DNA from: an uncultured Litoreibacter sp.
GTDB taxonomy: Bacteria; Pseudomonadota; Alphaproteobacteria; Rhodobacterales; Rhodobacteraceae
NCBI GenBank assembly: GCA_947494435.1
Contig: CANLUY010000001.1
Coordinates: 1,416,001-1,480,000, forward strand
Length of the DNA: 64,000 bases
Reading direction: 5' to 3'
The notes under the pieces were generated by a model. It did not search any database, was not told where the DNA came from, and saw only the letters and a list, made by a program, of their open reading frames with translations. The translations under genes were made by a program, and so were the position numbers. Positions 44,701 to 51,772 of this stretch are shown piece after piece; position 1 is the stretch's first letter; each line of letters starts with the position of its first letter.

Positions 44701-45112
44701 CCATGCGCAGTTTTTGAAGCCAACAGTGATCACGCTATGCTATGGGTTGGGGGTCGGACTTGTCTTGGTTCTTTTGATTGTACCTTCCCTTATTGCGATG
44801 CAATCCGACGTGCAAAAACAGACCAAAGCTTTGAAACGGGCATTGACCTCGGGTAGAGCTGCGCCCGTGTTCAAAGCAATTACGCTTTTTAATCTTGTCC
44901 TAGCAACGGTGCTCTTTGCCGTGACGATGGGCGCCACACTCTGGTTCGGAACTTTGCCGGAGGCGTTGCGGATGGCATTGCCCGCAAAAGTGCCCGCGAA
45001 TTCGTTGCCGATGGCGTTTCTCCTGTTCTTGTCAGGGGTCTTGGTGCTTTTGCTGCTGAACTGGATTTTGGCAGTCGTTGCGCACAGTTTCGGGCGCAAA
45101 GCGCAGGCCTAG
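41708..45112 (+). CDS. RND efflux permease
   Basis: 1134 aa inner-membrane proton-driven exporter of the AcrB/HAE superfamily. The first helix (AANLLLVILIAVGVAALP) and the two large periplasmic loops (about 40-335 and 560-860) are as expected. The fourth helix carries the proton-relay pair in GIVVDDAIVVGEHADF. The C-terminus has two further hydrophobic segments after the usual twelve, an extension I note without an explanation. The substrate is unknown; drugs, lipids or detergents are possible. The stop codon shares a CTAG with the stop of the opposing gene. Confidence 0.93.
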   Translation: MREVIKSSTGGALSYFTRHKTAANLLLVILIAVGVAALPRMRTQFFPDVILDSVSVNVQWNGAGAEDVDRAVVQLLEPALLSVEGVESSVSQSREGSASVNLDFEPDWDMSRAADEVQAAVDAISDLPDDAEDPVVRRGAWRDRVTDVVITGPVAVEQLGRFADEFVTRLFAAGVTRTTIRGVAAPETLVEVPSTALIKNDITMAEIAEAIRGEASADPAGDVSGGNARVRTGVAKRDPTQIAAIVLRSDPDGSNLTIGDVATITIEGTDRERAYFSGENPAISVRVDRSDRGDAIKIQERVTKVAEELSLTLPAGTSIDLIRTRSEAITGRLDILVDNGAVGLGMVVLLLFLFLNARTAFWVAAGIPVAMLGAIALMYLAGLTINMVSLFALIITLGIVVDDAIVVGEHADFRHRILGEDPVTASENAARRMSAPVFSATLTTVIAFFGLVAVGGRFGDLIADIPFTVIVVLIASLVECFLILPHHMSHALAASAKEHWYDWPSRTVSKGFNWLRDRVFRPFMKLVIWARYPVVALALLLLASQAALFIKGDVTWRFFNAPERGSVSGNFSMLPGATRDDTLEMMREMQRATTELAADYEERYGRNPLDYVLAEVGGTTGRGLSGQESKDQDQLGSIAIELIDADQRPYSSFQFVGELQDTVRRHPMVEQVSFRGWRSGPGGDSLDVQMFGGEAQVLKGAAEAFKEAMLQFPEVSAVEDSLAYDKEELILDLTPQGQALGFTIDALGRVLRNRLNGIEAATYPDGPRSATIRVELPSGELTADFLDRTFMRAPSGEYVPLADIVTVESQTGFSTVRRENGIRLISVTGDISEDDPARAAEISKQIAEVILPQIEQDFGIATRQSGLAEQEEEFRNDATLGFILCLIGIYLALAWVFASFTRPVVIMAIIPFGLIGTIYGHHAWDVPLSMFTVVGLIGMTGIIINDSIVLVSTVDEYAKERGLIPAIIDGAADRLRPVLLTTLTTVLGLAPLLFETSRHAQFLKPTVITLCYGLGVGLVLVLLIVPSLIAMQSDVQKQTKALKRALTSGRAAPVFKAITLFNLVLATVLFAVTMGATLWFGTLPEALRMALPAKVPANSLPMAFLLFLSGVLVLLLLNWILAVVAHSFGRKAQA

Positions 45113-45915
45113 TCGCAACCGGATAACTCGACTGCAGAAGTTGTCGTCAGCATAGTCAGGCGCAATGTGGACAGGTCTATCTTTGCACGCGCATTTTGCG
45201 GGATTAGCCGGACACTGGACATCACCCAATCATCCTCACGCAGGAACTCCGGCTCGCTGACCCAGACCATTTTGTCTGCAAGTTCTACCACGGACGTCTC
45301 GGCATTACCGTGCAGTGGGGGGACATTCGTCGCGATATCGAGCCGATATTCATCGCCGACTTTCGTTAGTGAGCAATCAAGCCGTGCTTCAACCGGTTTA
45401 GGGCGGTCCGTCAGTGCCGTTTGGATCGGGACCATTCCCTCCACGTGATTAGGATGCAGTCGGCTGTTGATTGCCACATCCACAGGCAGGCAGATTTCTT
45501 TGCACACGCCGAGGCGCATGTTCATCTTGATGGAAATCGGGCCATTGGTTTCCGCCTCAAGATGCACTGGAAGCACAACACGATCCGCGTAGCCGACCGA
45601 GCGCATGCCAAAAGCCCGGAAGACGACAGGGCGCGGCCACATGATGCTGGCCTCTTTCAGGTTTTCAGATCCGTTCCATGTCACCGTCGTTGGGATGCCG
45701 CCATCCCCGGGCGCGCGCCAATAGGTTTTCCAACCCGGCGCTAGATCAATCTGGATGCCTGCATAATGCGCGCCATTTTCAAGCCGCCATCCTTCAAGCA
45801 GTGTCACGGACACGACGCTGTCGGTCGTGTGCAACACTTGCGCGCTCACAGGCGTCGCGGCACCAGTGATCAGGCATATGGCTATTGCAGCTTTATGGCA
45901 AAGGGTTCGGATCAT
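45109..45915 (-). CDS. exported DsbD N-terminal-domain protein
   Basis: 268 aa from the ATG at 45915, which opens onto a signal peptide (MIRTLCHKAAIAICLITGAA, cut after VSA). An upstream ATG at 45945 would add 10 residues before it. The body is a DsbD-alpha-like immunoglobulin fold with WKTYWRAPGDGGIPTTV and the paired cysteines in RLGVCKEICLPVDV (about 136-149), which in DsbD exchange electrons with partner proteins. There is no DsbD membrane or thioredoxin domain, so it is a stand-alone periplasmic acceptor or redox carrier. It converges with the RND permease by a shared CTAG stop. Confidence 0.85.
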   Translation of the reverse strand: MIRTLCHKAAIAICLITGAATPVSAQVLHTTDSVVSVTLLEGWRLENGAHYAGIQIDLAPGWKTYWRAPGDGGIPTTVTWNGSENLKEASIMWPRPVVFRAFGMRSVGYADRVVLPVHLEAETNGPISIKMNMRLGVCKEICLPVDVAINSRLHPNHVEGMVPIQTALTDRPKPVEARLDCSLTKVGDEYRLDIATNVPPLHGNAETSVVELADKMVWVSEPEFLREDDWVMSSVRLIPQNARAKIDLSTLRLTMLTTTSAVELSGCD

Positions 45916-46047
45916 GACCGGAACATATGGAGCATGATCACACACAGGAAATCACGTCTAAGCGAGAAACTGCTACAGTGGCGAATACGCCGCGGTTTTG
46001 TTGCGCTACCCCTTGATCGCCGCAGATGAAACCCTCACGCTGGGTGG

Positions 46048-46623
46048 ATGACAGAAACAAGCGATTCCATAGATTTGAACGGTAGATTGCTCATTGCCAT
46101 GCCCTCCATGGGGGATGCGCGATTTGAACAAAGTGTGATTTTCATATGCTCCCATTCGGAGAAGGGCGCGATGGGGCTAATCGTCAACAAACCTGCCGAT
46201 GATCTGAAATTTGCCGATTTGTTGAAACAGTTGGAAATAGAAGCGCCCGAAGAAATGCGCCCGATCCGGATCCATGTCGGTGGTCCGGTCGAATTCGGTC
46301 GAGGTTTCGTGCTGCATTCATCGGATTACAATCAGCAGGACTCAACGATGCAGGTGGGCGAAGCTTTTGCCATGACGGCCACGCTTGATATCCTCGAGGA
46401 TATCGCAATGGGCGAAGGTCCAACGGATGCTTTGCTTGCGATGGGGTATGCCGGGTGGGGGCCCGGGCAATTGGAAGACGAGATTGTGCGCAATGGTTGG
46501 TTGATTGGTGATGCGTCGGAGGCTTTGGTGTTTGGGTCTGAAGATGGCTCCAAATGGCAGAGCGCTTTGAAGAAGATGGGGATCAACCCGCTGCTTTTAT
46601 CAGCCGAAGGCGGGCGCGCTTAA
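46048..46623 (+). CDS. YqgE/AlgH family protein
   Basis: 191 aa. The family pattern is clear: LNGRLLIAMPSMGDARFEQSV, FICSHSEKGAMGLIVNKP, VHVGGPVEFGRGFVLHS (IHVGGPVE here) and AMGYAGWGPGQLEDEI. AlgH/YqgE proteins are widespread and small, with no agreed biochemical function; AlgH was named from alginate regulation in Pseudomonas. It diverges from the DsbD-N gene and converges with the Sua5-type gene, sharing TTAA as the stop for both strands. Confidence 0.93.
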   Translation: MTETSDSIDLNGRLLIAMPSMGDARFEQSVIFICSHSEKGAMGLIVNKPADDLKFADLLKQLEIEAPEEMRPIRIHVGGPVEFGRGFVLHSSDYNQQDSTMQVGEAFAMTATLDILEDIAMGEGPTDALLAMGYAGWGPGQLEDEIVRNGWLIGDASEALVFGSEDGSKWQSALKKMGINPLLLSAEGGRA

Positions 46624-47558
46624 GGGCGCGGAGCGGCAGCACGGGTCAATCTGTCGTTGATCGCGAGACCAATTCCCATGTCCGGAATGGGTGCCACTGT
46701 GAAGTGATCTTCGCCACTTTCGCGTGTCAGCTCGTCCATTTGCCTTAAATTGCTAAAGAGGTTTGCAGCTGCCTCGATCAGATTGCCTGTGGTGGAAAGA
46801 CTTAGATCAGCGGGCATCTCGCCAAAGCCAAGGTGCGGCGCGGAGCCTTTTGTTGTGACATTCAGTCTGACTCGGGCGTCTGGCGCGTAATGTGACGCCA
46901 ATTGTCCCGGCGCATTTGGCGTGGATGGCGTAGGGGTCGATGCCAAGGGATGCCCTAATACCTTTTCTGCATCCTCCTTTGAAATCCCGCCGGGGCGTAA
47001 TAGAGTTATTGGGTCCCCCCCGAAGATTGATGATTCAAGGCCGACGGTGCACGCACCGCCATCCAAAACAGCGGCGATCCGTCCTCTAAGGCCGTCCATG
47101 ACATGCGCGGCAGTCGTTGGGCTGATCTTGCCGGAGGGATTGGCCGAAGGTGCTGCAATCGGGCGGTCCGCCAAGCGCAAAAGGTCTTGCGCGATGGGAT
47201 GCGCGGGTACGCGGATTGCGACAGTGTTTAGGCCAGCGGTTACGAGGTCGGACAGGCCTGCATCGTGGCGCAGCGGTAAAACCAACGACATTGGGCCGGG
47301 CCAGAACGCGCGCGCCAACGTGCGGGCAGCTTCTGTGAAAATCACGTAATCCTCTGCGGCGTCCATGTCCGGCAGGTGAACGATCAAGGGATTGAAGCTA
47401 GGGCGGTTCTTGGCCTCGAAGATACGTGCGACAGACTGGTATTGTGTTGCATCTGCCCCTAGGCCGTAGACTGTCTCTGTTGGGAAGGCCACGAGCTCCC
47501 CGTCACGCAGCAGTTTTGCGGCGTGCGCAATTTGTGTTTTGTCTAGCTGAAATGTCAT
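46620..47558 (-). CDS. L-threonylcarbamoyladenylate synthase, Sua5 type
   Basis: 312 aa, about 100 more than TsaC. Residues 1-200 are the YrdC/TsaC domain with FPTETVYGLGADA, the ligand-binding IFEAKNRPSFNPLIVHL motif and the SANPSGKISPTT segment. The C-terminal Sua5 domain begins near residue 235 with NAPGQLASHYAPDARVRL. The enzyme makes threonylcarbamoyl-AMP for the t6A37 modification of ANN-decoding tRNAs. The start has no strong ribosome site, and the frame runs to a 132-bp spacer shared with the divergent acyl-CoA dehydrogenase gene. Confidence 0.93.
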   Translation of the reverse strand: MTFQLDKTQIAHAAKLLRDGELVAFPTETVYGLGADATQYQSVARIFEAKNRPSFNPLIVHLPDMDAAEDYVIFTEAARTLARAFWPGPMSLVLPLRHDAGLSDLVTAGLNTVAIRVPAHPIAQDLLRLADRPIAAPSANPSGKISPTTAAHVMDGLRGRIAAVLDGGACTVGLESSIFGGDPITLLRPGGISKEDAEKVLGHPLASTPTPSTPNAPGQLASHYAPDARVRLNVTTKGSAPHLGFGEMPADLSLSTTGNLIEAAANLFSNLRQMDELTRESGEDHFTVAPIPDMGIGLAINDRLTRAAAPRP

Positions 47559-47690
47559 ATCAACTGTCCCGAAATGACGCTGCGTCTTGCTTGCGGGGGA
47601 CCCGTCAGCACGGCACGGTAGCGAGAGTTTACAAGCCCTTTAACCGATCCGTGCGGAGCTGCAAAGCCACGCATTTCATGGAGTTAGAAG

Positions 47691-49397
47691 ATGCCTTATC
47701 GTGCCCCAGCCACCGAGTACCAGTTCTTGTTTGACCACGTCATCGGCTATGCACAGCTTTCAGAGACTGAGAAGTTTGCAGAAGCAACGTCTGATGTGAC
47801 CGCGGCAATCTTGGAAGAAGCGGCAAAGATGTCTGACGATATTCTCGCGCCCTTGAACCGTAATGGCGATTTGCATCCGGCGGTTCTGGAGAACGGGGTT
47901 GTGCGGACGTCACCGGGGTTTGCTGACGGCTATAAGGCTATTTCCGAAGGCGGCTGGGTTGGCATGGCCGGCGATCCTGAATATGGCGGCATGGGTCTGC
48001 CGCAGTCATTGGTCAATGCGGTCAATGAGATGATGGGTGGCGCGTGTCTGTCATTGCAATTGAACCCGTTGATGAGCCAAGGTCAGATTGAAGCGTTGGA
48101 ACATCACGCGTCTGATGAGATCAAAGACCTGTATCTGCCAAACCTCATTTCAGGCGCTTGGTCAGGCACGATGAACCTGACGGAGCCACAAGCGGGTTCG
48201 GATGTGGGCGCTTTGCGCACGAAAGCTGAACCAAATGGCGACGGAACCTATGCCGTAACGGGGCAGAAGATTTATATCAGCTGGGCTGATAATGATTTCA
48301 CAGAGAATGTTTGCCATCTCGTTCTGGCCCGTCTGCCAGATGCGGGCGCTGGCACAAAGGGCATCAGCCTCTTTATGGTGCCGAAGTTAATTCCGGACGA
48401 GAACGGTAAGCCGGGTGTGGCGAACTCTCTCAAGGTTGTCAGCCTTGAGCACAAAATGGGTCTTCATGGCTCACCTACCGCAGTGATGCAATATGATGGC
48501 GCTACGGGGTGGCTCGTTGGTGAACCGCATAAAGGTATGGCCGCGATGTTCACGATGATGAACAACGCGCGACTGGGTGTCGGTGGTCAAGGGATTGCTG
48601 TAGCGGAAGCCGCCTACCAGCACGCGTTAGGGTATGCGATGGATCGCAAGCAAGGCCGCGCGCATGAGGGCGAGACGATTATCGGCCACGCAGATGTGCG
48701 CCGGATGCTAGCTGAGATGAAGGCTGATATCTTCACGGCACGCGCAATCTCTGCGGCCTGTGCCTTTGCGATTGATATGTCGACTGCGGCTGACACGCCG
48801 GAGTGGAAAGCACGTGCTGCCTTGCTGACCCCGATTGCCAAAGCGTTTGGCACTGATGCGGGCATCGAGATTGCCCAAAAGGGCATCCAAGTACATGGCG
48901 GGATGGGCTTCATCGAAGAGACCGGCGCAGCGCAATATCTGCGCGATGTACGGGTAACCGCGATTTATGAAGGCACCAACGGCATCCAAGCTATGGACCT
49001 CGTTGCGCGCAAGATGATGGATGGTGGCGAAGCTGCCTATGCCTTGATTGACGAGATTGAGGCGTCCGTCGAAAAGTGCAAAGGCAACAACGCCGCGTTG
49101 GCAGCCAAGGTTTTCACGGCATTCGAGACATTGCGCGAAACAACAGAATGGCTTGTTGAGCAGGATATGAATGATCGTTTCGCGGGCTCCGTTGCTTATC
49201 TGAAGCTGTTTGCGCGGTGTCTGGGTGGATATTATCACCTTTGCGCTGCCCATCGTGCAGGTAAGGATGGCATTCGCGGCCGGATGGCGAGCGTTTATAT
49301 CAACCGTCTGTTGCCCGAACACACTGCGCTTGCGGAGCAGGTGCGCCAAGGTGCTGACGATCTCTATGCGCTCAGCGTTGATGATCTTGTCGCGTGA
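47691..49397 (+). CDS. acyl-CoA dehydrogenase, DmdC-like
   Basis: 568 aa, longer than ordinary acyl-CoA dehydrogenases because of N- and C-terminal extensions typical of the DmdC group. TGGAG precedes the ATG. Key segments are MNLTEPQAGSDVGALRTKA (about 162-180), QVHGGMGFIEETGAAQYLRD and the catalytic Glu in AIYEGTNGIQAMDLV (about 424-438). DmdC oxidises 3-methylmercaptopropionyl-CoA in DMSP demethylation. Roseobacters carry several paralogues with other acyl-CoA substrates, so I leave the substrate open. The stop overlaps the next gene by 4 bp (GTGA). Confidence 0.88.
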   Translation: MPYRAPATEYQFLFDHVIGYAQLSETEKFAEATSDVTAAILEEAAKMSDDILAPLNRNGDLHPAVLENGVVRTSPGFADGYKAISEGGWVGMAGDPEYGGMGLPQSLVNAVNEMMGGACLSLQLNPLMSQGQIEALEHHASDEIKDLYLPNLISGAWSGTMNLTEPQAGSDVGALRTKAEPNGDGTYAVTGQKIYISWADNDFTENVCHLVLARLPDAGAGTKGISLFMVPKLIPDENGKPGVANSLKVVSLEHKMGLHGSPTAVMQYDGATGWLVGEPHKGMAAMFTMMNNARLGVGGQGIAVAEAAYQHALGYAMDRKQGRAHEGETIIGHADVRRMLAEMKADIFTARAISAACAFAIDMSTAADTPEWKARAALLTPIAKAFGTDAGIEIAQKGIQVHGGMGFIEETGAAQYLRDVRVTAIYEGTNGIQAMDLVARKMMDGGEAAYALIDEIEASVEKCKGNNAALAAKVFTAFETLRETTEWLVEQDMNDRFAGSVAYLKLFARCLGGYYHLCAAHRAGKDGIRGRMASVYINRLLPEHTALAEQVRQGADDLYALSVDDLVA

Positions 49398-50425
49398 GTG
49401 CCAAGCTAAGTTACCCGTTCGAGGATATCCCAGCAGAAGGTGACGCAGTCGAGGTGGCGAAGGGCATTTTGTGGATGCGCCTTCCACTGCCGATGAAGCT
49501 GGATCACGTCAATGTCTACGCGATCGCGGATGAGGACGGTTGGGCGATCGTCGATACGGGGTTCTTCTCCAAGCGTGGTGTCGCGATATGGGAAAAATTG
49601 ATGGCGGGTCCGCTGCAAGGTAAACCAGTCACCAAGGTCATTGTCACGCACCATCACCCGGATCACATCGGGATGGCCGGCTGGTTTCAGACAGAACACG
49701 GTGCGGAACTGGTCACCACGCGCACGGCTTGGCTGATGGCGCGGATGTTGACGCTTGATGTGCAACCTGTCCCGACGCCAGAGGCGATCACCTTCTATAT
49801 GCGGGGAGGCATGGCACCGGATGTGCTTCAGGCCCGCAAGACAGATCGTCCGTTTAACTTTGCTGATTGCGTTGCGCCAATGCCGCAGGGCTACACGCGG
49901 ATACGCGAAGGTGATGTGCTACGTATCGGCGCACGGGATTGGCGCGTGCGCATCGGCAATGGTCATGCGCCGGAGCACGCGACGCTTTGGGCCGATGATA
50001 GTGTCGTCCTTGGGGGCGATCAATTGATTCCGTCCATCTCCCCCAATCTTGGCCTTTATCCAAATGAACCGGAGGCCGATCCCGTCTTGGAGTGGCTGGA
50101 AGCCTGCGAGGCGATGCTGCCGCACGCCAAGCCGGATCAGTTGGTTCTGCCGGGGCATAAATTGCCTTTCACAGGTCTGCCGTTGCGGTTGAAACAGCTG
50201 ATTGAGAACCATCACGGCGCATTAAAGCGATTGGAAGAATTCCTGCAGGAGCCTCATGCTGCGGGGGAGTGTTTCAAAACGCTCTTTAAGCGCGAGATTG
50301 GTGGCGGAGAATATGGATTGGCTTTGGTTGAGGCCATGGCCCATTGCCATCACCTTTATTTGTCTGGAAAAGTAACGCGAACCTTGCGCAATGATGGGGC
50401 GTATCTCTACCAGACAAAGGGTTAG
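49394..50425 (+). CDS. MBL-fold hydrolase coupled to the acyl-CoA dehydrogenase
   Basis: 343 aa from a GTG in the GTGA overlap with the dehydrogenase stop. The metallo-beta-lactamase ligands are complete: THHHPDHIG (about 86-94), GNGHAPEHATL, LGGDQLIP and VLPGHKLPF. In contrast to the MBL protein at 203-1153, this one should bind two metals. Coupling to the dehydrogenase suggests a hydrolase or thioesterase acting in the same pathway. The C-terminal helical domain (ENHHGALKRLEEFL) resembles that of MBL proteins of the LACTB2 type. Confidence 0.87.
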   Translation: MSAKLSYPFEDIPAEGDAVEVAKGILWMRLPLPMKLDHVNVYAIADEDGWAIVDTGFFSKRGVAIWEKLMAGPLQGKPVTKVIVTHHHPDHIGMAGWFQTEHGAELVTTRTAWLMARMLTLDVQPVPTPEAITFYMRGGMAPDVLQARKTDRPFNFADCVAPMPQGYTRIREGDVLRIGARDWRVRIGNGHAPEHATLWADDSVVLGGDQLIPSISPNLGLYPNEPEADPVLEWLEACEAMLPHAKPDQLVLPGHKLPFTGLPLRLKQLIENHHGALKRLEEFLQEPHAAGECFKTLFKREIGGGEYGLALVEAMAHCHHLYLSGKVTRTLRNDGAYLYQTKG

Positions 50426-50428
50426 GAC

Positions 50429-50893
50429 ATGGACGATAAGATCAACACGACGGCTGAAGCGATCGAAGCAGATGCTATGGCTCGGGCCGGAGTTGTGCAT
50501 CTGAAAAAGTGTTCGCCGACGGTCGAGCAGCAACCTTTGCCAAAAGGGGTCGCGGCCAAGCCAGTTGCGCAGAAGTCACCCGCCGAATGGGCGTATGAGC
50601 GTTTGGTGCTCTATATCCAGAATTTCGAAGAGCAATTGGATGCAGATCATGAAGTGGCGATGGGCTTCACAGCAGGTGGAGCAGGTGTCATGCGGATTGA
50701 GGGGATGGGGTTTTACGCACCCGATATTTTGACCTTTTATGGTACAGACCAACAAGGGACGAAGTCACAGCAAATTCAGCATGTAAGTCAGCTAAATGTC
50801 ATGTTGAGGGCCCTTCCGAAGGAAGTTGATCAACCGGAACCTAACCGCATTGGTTTTCGTTTGGCCCAGCAACTTGAAGAAGATGACAGCTAG
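50429..50893 (+). CDS. DUF6173-like conserved protein
   Basis: 154 aa, 3 bp after the MBL gene and so likely in the same operon. The first 55 residues are low-complexity and polar. From about residue 50 a compact alpha/beta domain follows: KSPAEWAYERLVLYIQNFEEQLD, then EVAMGFTAGGAGVMRIEGMGFYAPDILTFYG and SQLNVMLRALPK. I believe this is the small family known as DUF6173, with no known function. No catalytic motif is evident. Confidence 0.7.
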   Translation: MDDKINTTAEAIEADAMARAGVVHLKKCSPTVEQQPLPKGVAAKPVAQKSPAEWAYERLVLYIQNFEEQLDADHEVAMGFTAGGAGVMRIEGMGFYAPDILTFYGTDQQGTKSQQIQHVSQLNVMLRALPKEVDQPEPNRIGFRLAQQLEEDDS

Positions 50894-50965
50894 CGGCGAT
50901 CTGTCTCGTGACAGCGCGTAAAGAATCCGGTATCCCGAGCAAAACTTTGACTGACGGAGGCCATC

Positions 50966-51106
50966 ATGGCTGATCAAGAGCACGAACACGGGTCCATGGA
51001 CTATTCTGACCAAGAGAAGACATTTGACGGGTTTGTCAAATTCACGACCTACTCGGTGGTCATTATTCTCGTCGCCCTCGTCCTCTTGGCGTTGATTAAC
51101 GGCTGA
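50966..51106 (+). CDS. aa3-type cytochrome c oxidase subunit IV
   Basis: 46 aa. GGAGG lies 9 nt upstream of the ATG. The sequence MADQEHEHGSMDYSDQEKTF, then GFVKFTTYSVVIILVALVLLALI, is the bacterial aa3-type subunit IV: a short polar N-terminus and a single membrane helix packed on subunits I-III. The main ctaC-D-E genes are not nearby. The next gene starts 9 bp later. It contributes to oxidase assembly or stability, though Paracoccus oxidase is active without it. Confidence 0.9.
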   Translation: MADQEHEHGSMDYSDQEKTFDGFVKFTTYSVVIILVALVLLALING

Positions 51107-51115
51107 TCTGCGAAG

Positions 51116-51715
51116 ATGTTTAAGCGGGTTCGCCTTTGGATCGCTATTGCGTGCCTGGTGAGCCTTGCTGCGTGTGGCGCGGAACCGATCTGGTCCGAGC
51201 AGCACGAGATTGACCGCGTCGCTTTCCGGTCCCCAGAGCCCGCGTCCCTTACTTTAATTACGGTGATCAACAACCGCACAGGCGCTGGTGCGCATACGGG
51301 GCTTTTGATCAACGCCTCCCAGCGCGTGATTTGGGATCCAGCCGGCACGTGGTGGAACCCAAATGCGCCCGAGCGTAATGATCTGCACTACGGTCTGACG
51401 GATAGAATGGTCGATGTGTATGTCGATTATCATACGCGTCAAAGCTTCGATACGATCTTGCAAGAGGTGCCTGTCAGTGCAGAGGTCGCCCAAAAAGCCT
51501 TCCAGCTGGCGGCCAATTACGGGGCGGTACCGAAAGCGCAATGCTCTATTTCTACAGGAAGTATTTTGCGCCAATTGCCGGGGTTTGAAACGCTCCCGGT
51601 CAGCTATTTCCCAAAGAAGATGATGGAGGCCTTTGCCAAAATCCCTAGGGTGCAAACACGCCGTGTAGTGGATGATGACCCCGACGATAATTCTGCAAAG
51701 CTGCCGCAGGGCTAG
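51116..51715 (+). CDS. lipoprotein with a possible permuted NlpC/P60-like fold
   Basis: 199 aa. The lipobox SLAAC is at residues 16-20 (Cys20) after a basic, hydrophobic signal peptide, so it is probably a membrane-anchored periplasmic lipoprotein. A His at 60 (GAGAHTGLLINASQRVIWDP) precedes a Cys at 143 (KAQCSISTGSILRQLPG). His before Cys, with a beta-hairpin after the His and a helix starting at the Cys, is the layout of circularly permuted papain-like (NlpC/P60, YiiX-type) amidases. This is a fold guess from motif order, not a family match. An intrinsic terminator follows. Confidence 0.7.
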   Translation: MFKRVRLWIAIACLVSLAACGAEPIWSEQHEIDRVAFRSPEPASLTLITVINNRTGAGAHTGLLINASQRVIWDPAGTWWNPNAPERNDLHYGLTDRMVDVYVDYHTRQSFDTILQEVPVSAEVAQKAFQLAANYGAVPKAQCSISTGSILRQLPGFETLPVSYFPKKMMEAFAKIPRVQTRRVVDDDPDDNSAKLPQG

Positions 51716-51735
51716 CGGCATCCAGGTGGTTTGCT

Positions 51736-51765
51736 GGTGGAGGCTGATCGCCTCCACCCGTTTTT
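51736..51765 (+). terminator. intrinsic terminator after the lipoprotein gene
   Basis: A perfect 9-bp stem, GGTGGAGGC (51736-51744) and GCCTCCACC (51750-51758), with loop TGATC, followed by CG and five T residues (51761-51765). It lies between convergent genes and ends 7 bp before the acnB stop. Confidence 0.9.
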
Positions 51766-51772
51766 CTCTTGA

